Source: Eutreptiella sp. 'Long Island Sound 2002' (taxonomy: Eukaryota; Euglenozoa; Euglenophyceae; Eutreptiales; Eutreptiaceae). From it: 64,000 bases of DNA. Shown here piece by piece: positions 1-8,632 of the stretch. The notes beneath the pieces are model-generated. The model searched no databases and was not told the origin of the DNA. It saw only the letters and a list, made by a program, of their open reading frames with translations. Made by a program: the position numbers and the translations under genes. Positions within the stretch are counted from its first letter, which is position 1. Each line of letters opens with the position of its first letter. The stretch is from the NCBI GenBank assembly GCA_964036045.1, contig OZ038402.1, positions 132,001 to 196,000 on the forward strand. The letters run 5' to 3'.

Positions 1-1754
1 GATTGACACATCTTTCATGTCTCCCTTCACGGTCATAAACGGACTTCAGCACTTTCACACTTGTCAGCATGGCCTCAGCCAAAGCATGATAGTCATCCTC
101 AGTGTTGTGTGCATTTAGGAAATCTGAAACATTTTTGCAGCTAGGGAACACCTCAGTATACGAAAAGTAGGTTCACTGTTTTGTCCAAATTGCGATGCAC
201 CCGAATACATTCTTGCTACAGACGTAAGCATACCTACAGCAGCCATTCGCCGCAGCTTCATTGCCGCAAGATCGTGGCCACAAATGCTTTGGAACGTCCT
301 GTGACAATAGTCACTGAACCGCTTGGAGTCAAATGCCAGTTTGTTTTGCGGGTTAATAAATGAATGCTTACCTGCGTTGGGAAACCACTTGGAGCTAGGG
401 CCTCTGATCTGCATCCAGAGGCGAAAAAGTTCAGCAGCTGGCTTCGGCAATCGATACTTCCGCATCTTTGTGTACTTTTGGGTTTTGTGCTTGCGCACCA
501 CGAAGATAATGGATGAAGCCTTTTCCATCCAGAAGTCTGAGCAGTACAAAAGCCCATTTATGGGAGGCAACAAGATGTAGCAACCCTATTTCACGTGTGA
601 CAGTCTTTCGATAAAAGCGCATGTCCATACTGTTGACTCCATTGTCCTCATTCTCTAGACTCCATATTGGGGAGGCTCGAATGGAGGGCAGAAAACACAA
701 TATGGTGGCAACTGTTGCCTGTTGCACCGTCCAAATCTTCGGCCAGGGATCAAAGTCAAAGATTGATGGTGCGGCGCTCCGACATACCCTCTTTCCAAAT
801 GTGTGCACTTTCTGGATTGTCTGTCAAGGACAAAGGAAGGGCCACAGCCTACAACGATATGGGGCCTTTGGTGGAAACAGTTGGATGCTGTGCCCCTGTC
901 ATTTTGTTACTGTGCAATTATGATCCATTTTCCAAGTAAATTAGGACGCATGCACTGGAACCATCATTGCCTAAAGATCATTGCAAGGCGATTATGGATT
1001 GTCCTGTTTGGCATCGTGCAGTAATCCTCCGGCCAGCAAACCCTTCTTGTAATTCCACAGGGCCTGCTTTCGACGAACAACTTTGCACCAACACCCATCC
1101 TTCTGCATGTTTGATGCTTCACGTGCAGTATGCCACTGTCTTGGCTTCAGCGTTGAGACCAGTGGTTCTGTACCGCCGTTGGTGTCCCTTCCTGACAAGG
1201 GTGCATCATATGCCCTGATCCACTCCCTAACCCAACTGTGTGCAATCATGCCTCTGCTTCGCAGTTAAACCTTCACAAGGGCACACCTGCTTGTATTCTG
1301 GTAGATCATCAAATCTACCTTTCACTGGCAGCCCGAACTCTGCTTGCTCTTGGTAAGACGTAGCCAACGACTTGTACTTAGGCGGCTCAAGTTGCATGGT
1401 CAAAATCACACCAAATGCACCCAATTTGGACAATGCAAAAAAAAAGTTTTTCACAGGCTCTTTTTTTTTTAAAACAGAATATTAGTACAAAGAAAGTATC
1501 TTTCTTACCATTTGTGCCATTTCGTGCCTTTTTTCGGACAGCCGAAAACAAAAAAAAACTATAAAAAGAATAAATAAATCTTATGATTTCAGTGGAAAAT
1601 GATGTGCTTTTAGCAGAAATTGGCCAAGAAATACATTTTGCGTTTCCCTTGTTTTATGGATGAACATGGTCTGCAGAAAAAATGATTGCAACATCATTTT
1701 CTGTTCTGCATGTTCATTGCATACCTGGAAAAATGATTTATTGATCGAATTTTA

Positions 1755-2066
1755 TGCGCGAGGCCTCGCGCAATCAAGAACAAGGATCATCCAAACAGAA
1801 GCATGGCGGATTAAAGATAAATGCAAAACATATGCAACATGTGGTTCAAGGGCTGCCCCATGCGCGAGGCCTCGCGCATAACTTACTAAACCAAAAACCT
1901 CACCCGATTCATTTTCCTTTGCAAAGACGGCTTCAGGGTCGAGTGGTCTTAGTACCCAGGCCACGGTTTGATTTTTGATTTGCACTGCCTGAAAAAAGAG
2001 GTATAGGTTGTGACTTTCAAGTTCTGGGACTGCATTGCAGTCCTCATTGCGCGAGGCCTCGCGCAA
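1755..2066. repeat. Three copies of an 18-20 bp perfect palindrome inside the TIR element
   Basis: GCGCGAGGCCTCGCGC occurs within perfect palindromes at 1755-1772, 1860-1879 and 2047-2066. The flanking bases differ but stay complementary at the second and third sites (A..T and T..A). I saw the motif nowhere else in the window except the fourth copy at 2851-2894. Possible roles are subterminal transposase-binding sites or nested foldback remnants; this is inference. Confidence 0.85.
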
Positions 2067-2850
2067 AAAAAGGCCCAGAAAATATATTCTTTGTACCATT
2101 GTGATGGATTCTCATCTGATAGCGCTTGTGCACAACCTTCACTGAAGCAACGAGTACCTAAATTGTCGTTGAGTCATTGAAATTCACCAGAAGCTTGCCC
2201 CCCCCGGAGGCGGAAAAATTCTTTTTGGGCTTGGTCAGCCCTCTGCGCCTGGCAGACTGCTTCCCCCAGGGCACCTTCTTTCTCCAGGTATCGAACATCA
2301 TCTTGATAATTGGTGTCGTTTGCACTACATTGCATTTTACTCTCCAAAAAATCAGGGTTTTTGGCCCAAACAAACGCTCAAAAAACTGCCACGCATGGCA
2401 AATTCATATTTTCTTTGCACATTTTACTTTGATCTATAGTCAACAACGGAAGAATTAATTTTTCTTCAGCCAAAGCTACAAGGGGGGTCCCTGTCCAGCT
2501 CAGCGTCATCTGTTGAGTGGACATGCTTCATGTGTTACCAGTGATACTCGGTTTTTTTGCTTGACACTCCCCATAAGTTGTGGGAGGTGTGCATCATGAG
2601 CAATGCTGAAGGATGCACCCTGTGCAACACCTCCAACGTATGTGCTCCTTTTGTTAGGAATGCAACAACATTTGAAATGATTTCTTGAGTCATCAATTAG
2701 ATTTGCAAGGCTTGTTTAGAGCACTGAATGTCCGCCCGCGTAAACATATTGTACAATGTGATCAAGTCAAGGGTGCCTGTAATGTCACTCCAGTGTAGGC
2801 GCCTGCTTGATTCCTCAATTCTACCATCATTACCTGACTTTGGAGGGGCC

Positions 2851-2894
2851 ATGGACTGCTCCTTGCGCGAGGCCTCGCGCAAGGAACAGTCCAT
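2851..2894. repeat. 44-bp near-perfect palindrome, fourth copy of the GC-rich motif
   Basis: The arms start ATGGACTG and end CAGTCCAT around the same GCGCGAGGCCTCGCGC centre, with one mismatched pair. Partial complementarity continues outward (GGGGCC against TGCCCC). It could form a cruciform in DNA or a strong RNA hairpin. It lies about 195 bp inside the right end of the transposon. Confidence 0.85.
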
Positions 2895-3413
2895 TGCCCC
2901 GAAGGAAGCATTTGTTTGGACCCATCAGGACCACGAAAAGGCCAAATTTCCTTACATAAGAGTTCTTTTGGTGTTCCAAAAACAGCTTGATTTTTTGCAA
3001 GCCAAAGAATGGTTCTTTTGATGTTTTTTCAGGCCGTGTATTTTGGGCAGTCCCTGTCGTTTTATACCATGCAACTTGAGCCGCCTAAGTTGTACGCCTT
3101 GATGTACTCGAGTGAAATCCACCGCTTGTGAGGTAGCTTCCGCTTCCGCCATGCCAGAAAACTAATCACATTCCAGATCTGTGATGCACACAAAAGGAGG
3201 CACAACGAAATGAGCTCAGTGCGTTCACAAGTGCTGGATTGTGCCTGGACATGGGGGTGCTTTCATACCTCGTTAGCAATGTAACCAGGAGTGCGCTCTT
3301 TGCCCTCCAACTTGCTGATGTATTCCAAAATGACGTTGACCTTCTGGAGCTCCTCAATGGGTAGCATAGTACGTGAGTGGGTGCATTGTACAAGACAGCA
3401 GGAGTGTGCTACC

Positions 3414-4488
3414 ACCAGGAAGGAAGGCATTTGTGAAGTGGAATGCATCCTGAAGGTAGTAGGAGGCCGTGGTGCAGTGCAAAGTATACCCAGCACCCTC
3501 CTTGTGTGGCGAAAAACATCCCCAATTTTTACCCCGATTTTACTAGTGAGCGGTGGACCTTAATGGAGCTGCGGCGGCTGGACAATGTTTTGGTTTGGCA
3601 AAGCGGGTGGAGATGTCCATGCCCTGATCCCAGAGACCTCACCAACGTGATTGGCTTGGGGCACAGAAGCCGTGGATACATCGTGAAGGGGTCCCTTGGG
3701 TTGCCGACTATGCCTATGGTGAACTACCCAGAAACATGCCTTTTTTGTATGTATAGTTTGTGGTAAACAGCGGAGAGACCAGCAAGGGGAGCATCCCGGG
3801 TGACCAACTATGGGCTCGAATGTGATGTAATGATAGGAAGGAAGGCATTTTTGAAGTGGAATGCATCCTGAAGGTAGTAGGAGGCCGTGGTGCAGTGCAA
3901 AGTATACCCAGCACCCTCCTTGTGTGGCGAAAAACATCCCCAATTTTTACCCCGATTTTACTAGTGAGCGGTGGACCTTAATGGAGCTGCGGCGGCTGGA
4001 CAATGTTTTGGTTTGGCAAAGCGGCTGGAGATGTCCATGCCCTGATCCCAGAGACCCCACCAACATGTTTGGCTTGGGGCACAGAAGCCGTGGATACATC
4101 GTGAAGGGGTCCCTTGGGTTGCCGACTATGCCTATGGAGAACTACCCAGAAACATGCCTTTTTTGTATGTATGGTTTGTGGTAAACAGCGGAGAGACCAG
4201 CAAGGGGAGCATCCCGGGTGACCAACTATGGGCTCGAATGTGATGTAATGATAGGAAGGAAGGCATTTTTGAAGTGGAATGCATCCTGAAGGTAGTAGGA
4301 GGCCGTGGTGAAGTGCAAAGTATACCCAGCACCCTCCTTGTGTGGCGAAAAACATCCCCAATTTTTACCCCGATTTTACTAGTGAGCGGTGGACCTTAAT
4401 GGAGCTGCGGCGGCTGGACAATGTTTTGGTTTGGCAAAGCGGGTGGAGATGTCCATGCCCTGATCCGAGAGACTCCACCAACGTGATT
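3414..4488 (+). repeat. 418-bp tandem satellite, first array, left part
   Basis: Two complete units and parts of two more, with the landmark CCCCGATTTTACTAG at about 3532, 3950 and 4368, a period of 418 bp. The left boundary joins the recombinase block in mid-unit at 3413. Units are nearly identical, so the array was homogenised recently. Short open frames of 107 aa (plus) and 127 aa (minus) recur in every unit but look like by-products. The array is split by a retroinsertion after 4488. Confidence 0.9.
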
Positions 4489-6059
4489 TTTTTTTTTTTT
4501 TTTTGGCATGGCGGTTTCCCGCCCAAAGTGTAGCAACAAGCTGAGTTCAGTGCTGGGTGGGTGGCAGTGACACAGGAGTCTCCCATGCTAATCCGCCATT
4601 TCCCTAATTTACAGAGTAAATTAACACTGAAGTGCAGGATGTAGGAACTGAGTATCTGATTTCCTGCCCTGAAAAAACGAAGGTGCAATGCACTGCCCTA
4701 ATGGCACCAGAGGCTTGCAAAAATTCCAGGAGGCCACGGGGTGGCTGGCTGCAGGGACCTGTATCCTCAGTCAAAAATATCCTGCTGCTCAGGTGTGGTA
4801 AGAAAGTAGGTGGTTCGTGTCAAAAAAAAAAAAAAAAAGGAAAAAAATAAAAAAAAATAATAATAAACAAAAGGCAAGAGGCGATGGCAAAGCACGAACT
4901 ATCAGCATAGAGCACAAGCCAGAACTGAAGTTGTTTCACTGTGAAGCAGGAACCAGACGAGAGTCTGCAATAAGGAATATAGATGTCCTTGCTCCGTTAA
5001 GTGAGTACTTTGTTCTTCTTGTGATGCTTGAGCGATCGTGCCTGCGGATTCAGTCTGGAGCACCTGAAGAGCAGGAAGACTGCAGCTCAGGAAGTTCATC
5101 GCTGAGTGCCGTAAGTGGAGAGGCGGTGTCCTCATCGGAACAAAGTGCCAAAGTGTGGTACCTGGATATGAAATAAGAAACGAAATCAAAATTATTGTAA
5201 GTAGATGCTGTTGGTGAGAGGTGAAACTTCTTGCAGGCTTGAAGCCAAGCAAGTTTGGATGTGTTTGATTGAATATTGAATATCTCACAAGCTTTTTGAG
5301 ATTTGACTGTGTTTTTGAGGACAAAATTTGGGGCAGGCAGTGCGTTCATGGTCTGAAAGCATGTAGTACCTTGGAGGGTAGAGGGGCTGGTAGTGGTTGA
5401 ATCAACGTCTGCTGTTGAGTCCAGCTCGTTGTTGGATACTTCCTCTTCGTGGTGATCGCTTCCTTTGATTTCTGCATCGTCATGAGGAGTGCTCTTTAGC
5501 GGCTCATTTGGTTGGTTGCTGTCAGACCGAGGCTTCGATGATGGGACGTTCCACGATCGCGTCTGCAGGGGTGGTGTGGTGAAGTAAATAACTTTGGCCG
5601 GCTTAGCGAGGCGCCCTTCTCTTTTCTCCTTGATGTTTTTCCGACAAGTGGGGCAGCGCTTCGGGTGTACAAATCCTTTGTTTGTATACCAAAACTGAAG
5701 TTCTTTGGAGAGTTCGAAGGCAGCGCCGCAGTCAGTGCATGACCTGTGTTCGTCGGAGTTATCCTTCGGTTCTGCTGGTGGTTTGCTGGCGTGTTTTCGG
5801 CGGCGAGGTTCTTCCCATGGTTCGGAGGTGCATCCACCGATGCATCCACCTCGGCGCCAGACCAAAGCGATCATCAAGTATGCTCACCACCTCTTCACGA
5901 CGACCAATCACCAGCACGAAAAAGAGACCAAACACAAAATCATTCGCCTCCCTGGACATCAACCATCTCAACTCCCACGGCACCACAATCAAAACCCATC
6001 GCATCGCATCGCAACCAATGGACCGTTTTGTCAGATCAACTGAGCACCAAATCATCTAC
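4489..6059 (-). mobile_element. Retroposed transcript with poly(A) tail carrying a zinc-ribbon gene
   Basis: The insertion interrupts a 418-bp satellite unit. The 16-bp sequence CTCCACCAACGTGATT is present on both sides (4473-4488 and 6060-6075), a target-site duplication. On the minus strand the insert ends in a run of 16 A (plus-strand T run, 4489-4504), so it is a minus-strand transcript copied by target-primed reverse transcription. Just before the tail is a small hairpin of the form GGCGGGAAACCGCC (plus strand 4505-4525). From the 5' end it holds about 185 nt of leader, the 274-codon zinc-ribbon frame, and about 545 nt of 3' sequence. The plus strand has an A-rich tract at 4820-4868. It may be a processed gene copy or an unrecognised element with its own coding region. 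Confidence 0.8.
5050..5874 (-). CDS. Zinc-ribbon domain protein, 274 aa, in the retroinsertion
   Basis: The frame is intact from ATG at 5874 to its stop at 5050; a TTG three bases upstream is in frame but ATG is the natural start. Residues 46-77 form a zinc ribbon: CTDC, then an aromatic-rich spacer containing FWYTNKGF, then CPTC, with C46, C49, C74 and C77 as ligands. This resembles the small family of probable zinc-ribbon domains in which CxDC...GF..P.RCxxCR is typical. Basic residues precede and follow it; residues 100-185 are polar, acidic and low in complexity; the C-terminal 90 residues are not recognised. Being intronless and inside a poly(A)-tailed insertion, it is a retrocopy or the coding part of a retroelement. 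The open frame suggests recent insertion. Function is unknown; zinc binding is likely. Confidence 0.6.
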   Translation of the reverse strand: MIALVWRRGGCIGGCTSEPWEEPRRRKHASKPPAEPKDNSDEHRSCTDCGAAFELSKELQFWYTNKGFVHPKRCPTCRKNIKEKREGRLAKPAKVIYFTTPPLQTRSWNVPSSKPRSDSNQPNEPLKSTPHDDAEIKGSDHHEEEVSNNELDSTADVDSTTTSPSTLQGTTCFQTMNALPAPNFVLKNTVKSQKACEIFNIQSNTSKLAWLQACKKFHLSPTASTYNNFDFVSYFISRYHTLALCSDEDTASPLTALSDELPELQSSCSSGAPD

Positions 6060-8231
6060 CTCCACCAACGTGATTGGCTTGGGGCACAGAAGCCGTGGAT
6101 ACATCGTGAAGGGGTCCCTTGGGTTGCCGACTATGCCTATGGAGAACTACCCAGAAACATGCCTTTTTTGTATGTACGGACTTCAGCACTTTCACACTTG
6201 TCAGCATGATGTCCATGCCCTGATCCCAGAGACCTCCTTAACGGCATTGGCTTGGGGCACAGAAGCCGTGGATACATCCTGAAGGAGTCCCTTGGGTTGC
6301 CGACTATGCCTATGGAGAACTACCCAGAAACATGCCTTTTTTGTATGTATGGTTTGTGGTAAACAGCGGAGAGACCAGCAAGGGGAGCATCCCGGGTGAC
6401 CAACAATGGGTTGGAATGTGATGTAATGATAGAAAGGAAGGCATTCGTGAAGTGGAATGCATTCTGCAGGTAGTAGGAGGCCGTGGTGCAGTGCAAAGTA
6501 TACCCAGCACCCTCCTTGTATGGCGAAAAACATCCCCAATTTTTACCCCGATTTTACTAGTGAGCGGTGGACCTTAATGGAGCTGCGGCGGCTGGACAAT
6601 GTTTTGGTTTGGCAAAGCGGCTGGAGATGTCCATGCCCTGATCCCACAGACCCCACCAACGTGATTGGCTTGGGGCACAGAAGCCGTGGATACATCGTGA
6701 AGGGGTCCCTTGGGTTGCCGACTATGCCTATGGAGAACTACCCAGAAACATGCCTTTTTTGTATGTATGGTTTGTGGTAAACAGCGGAGAGACCAGCAAG
6801 GGGAGCATCCCGGGTGACCAACTATGGGCTCGAATGTGATGTAATGATAGGAAGCGAGGCATTTTTGAAGTGGAATGCATCCTGAAGGTAGTAGGAGGCC
6901 GTGGTGCAGTGCAAAGTATACCCAGCACCCTCCTTGTGTGGCGAAAAACATCCCCAATTTTTACCCCGATTTTACTAGTGAGCGGTGGACCTTAATGGAG
7001 CTGCGGCGGCTGGACAATGTTTTGGTTTGGCAAAGCGGGTGGAGATGTCCATGCCCTGATCCCAGAGACTCCACCAACGTGATTGGCTTGGGGCACAGAA
7101 GCCGTGGATACATCGTGAAGGGGTCCCTTGGGTTGCCGACTATGCCTATGGAGAACTACCCAGAAACATGCCTTTTTTGTATGTACGGACTTCAGCACTT
7201 TCACACTTGTCAGCATGATGTCCATGCCCTGATCCCAGAGACCTCACTAACGCCATTGGCTTGGGGCACAGAAGCCGTGGATACATCCTGAAGGAGTCCC
7301 TTGGGTTGCCGACTATGCCTATGGAGAACTACCCAGAAACATGCCTTTTTTGTATGTATGGTTTGTGGTAAACAGCGGAGAGACCAGCAAGGGGAGCATC
7401 CCGGGTGACCAACAATGGGTTAGAATGTGATGTAATGATAGAAAGGAAGGCATTTGTGAAGTGGAATGCATTCTGCAGGTAGTAGGAGGCCGTGGTGCAG
7501 TGCAAAGTATACCCAGCACCCTCCTTGTATGGCGAAAAACATCCCCAATTTTTACCCCGATTTTACTAGTGAGCGGTGGACCTTAATGGAGCTGCGGCGG
7601 CTGGACAATGTTTTGGTTTGGCAAAGCGGGTTCAGATGTCCATGCCCTGATCCCAGAGACCTCACTAACGCCATTGGCTTGGGGCACAGAAGCCGTGGAT
7701 ACATCCTGAAGGAGTCCCTTCGGTTGCCGACTATGCCTATGGAGAACTACCCAGAAACATGCGTTTTTTGTATGTATGGTTTGTGGTAAACAGCGGAGAG
7801 ACCAGCAAGGGGAGCATCCCGGGTGACCAACTATGGGTTGGAATGTGATGTAATGACAGGAAGGAAGACATTTGTGAAGTGGAATGCATCCTGAAGGTGG
7901 TAGGAAGCCGTGGTGCAGTGCAAAGTATACCCAGCACCCTCCTTGTGTGGCGAAAAACATCCCCAATTTTTACCCCGATTTTACTAGTGAGCGGTGGACC
8001 TTAATGGAGCTGCGGCGGCTGGACAATGTTTTGGTTTGGCAAAGCGGGTGGAGATGTCCATGCCCTGATCCCAGACACCCCACCAACGTGATTGGCTTGG
8101 GGCACAGAAGCCGTGGATACATCGTGAAGGGGTCCCTTGGGTTGCCGACTATGCCTATGGAGAACTACCCAGAAACATGCCTTTTTTGTATGTATGGTTT
8201 GTGGTAAACAGCGGAGAGACCAGCAAGGGGA
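6060..8231 (+). repeat. 418-bp tandem satellite, first array, right part
   Basis: Units have landmarks at about 6546, 6964, 7555 and 7973. Two junctions are irregular: the spacing 6964 to 7555 is 591 bp, i.e. 418 plus 173, and another sits at about 6177. At each irregular junction a 32-bp piece starting CGGACTTCAGC (6177-6208 and 7186-7217) joins two truncated units. That piece is identical to bases 40-71, inside the recombinase gene. The section from about 6964 to 8231 is collinear with about 26311-27576. Confidence 0.9.
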
Positions 8232-8632
8232 GTGCCACGCATTTTGAATGACAAGGCATGGTGGCTTTTTGTGCAATTGCTACGGGAACAAATCCACCAA
8301 TGAACATCTCATCACATTAGTGCCGGAGAGTCATCCGTGAGGCTGAACCTTTACTAGGTAGCACGTTCAGCGTGGATAATCCACGTTGTCTTGCAGGGTG
8401 CTCACAGGCTGTGCAATCGCCGTGCATTTTTTTGCTTCACTGTTGACTACCCTAGCCACAGCTGTGCTACCCAGCTGGGTGCATTGCATGAGCTTTTGAA
8501 TGAGATTGCATGGTGTGGTTCGGTTGAATCGCCAGGGCAGCAGGGTGCACCCAGATAGCTAGGATCCATAGAGCGAAAAAAAAACCAAAAAAAAAAATGT
8601 CCGACGGACAATAGGATATTCCCCCTAACCTT
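8232..8632 (+). repeat. Subtelomeric block, copy 1
   Basis: About 400 bp from GTGCCACGCATTTTG to CCCCCTAACC, nearly identical to 27577-27978. It contains no convincing gene. It ends with GTCCGACGGACAATAGG followed by half a telomeric unit. In copy 2 the same point continues into five CCCTAA units; here it switches to the GTCCG palindrome array, apparently through a short AACC overlap. Confidence 0.85.

Larger units (their letters stand above)
1377..3089. mobile_element. 1713-bp non-autonomous DNA transposon with 24-bp terminal inverted repeats
   Basis: The left end begins CTTAGGCGGCTCAAGTTGCA and the right end is its exact reverse complement; the perfect inverted repeat is 24 bp (1377-1400 and 3066-3089). 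It is flanked by the 5-bp direct repeat TTGTA (1372-1376 and 3090-3094). The homologous second copy of the host gene has a single TTGTA at 13519-13523 with nothing inserted, so both the ends and the duplication are confirmed by an empty site. No long open frame or transposase is visible inside, so it was probably mobilised in trans. The interior is AT-rich in 1430-1650 and carries four copies of a GC-rich palindrome. A 5-bp duplication does not by itself decide the superfamily. Confidence 0.9.
1..3413 (-). pseudogene. Tyrosine recombinase-like multi-exon gene, split by a transposon, runs off the left edge
   Basis: I can assemble minus-strand exons with GT-AG introns and matching phases: one ending at 3269, then 3178-3090 joined to 1376-1287 (split by the 1377-3089 element), 820-788, 718-595, 536-234 and 123-1. 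Introns are 90, 69, 58 and 110 bp where both ends are clear. The section 1287-820 is unresolved; an open frame at 1249-992 may be an exon. The spliced product shows a pattern typical of tyrosine recombinases: a helical N-terminal part (LPIEELQKVNVILEYISKLE), a candidate first arginine in SIRASP, a lysine hairpin with HKTQK, the LP-x-A-x-EL segment, MKLRR in place of HxxR, and a terminal SVYD tyrosine. The His of HxxR seems to be Lys, so activity is uncertain. Crypton, Ngaro or DIRS recombinases are possible relatives. The transposon lies inside an exon, hence pseudogene. The gene continues beyond base 1. Confidence 0.5.

Noticed and set aside
4820-4868. A-rich tract read as the tail of a nested plus-strand insertion
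   Set aside because: No direct repeats flank the 4505-4868 segment, so a separate insertion cannot be supported.
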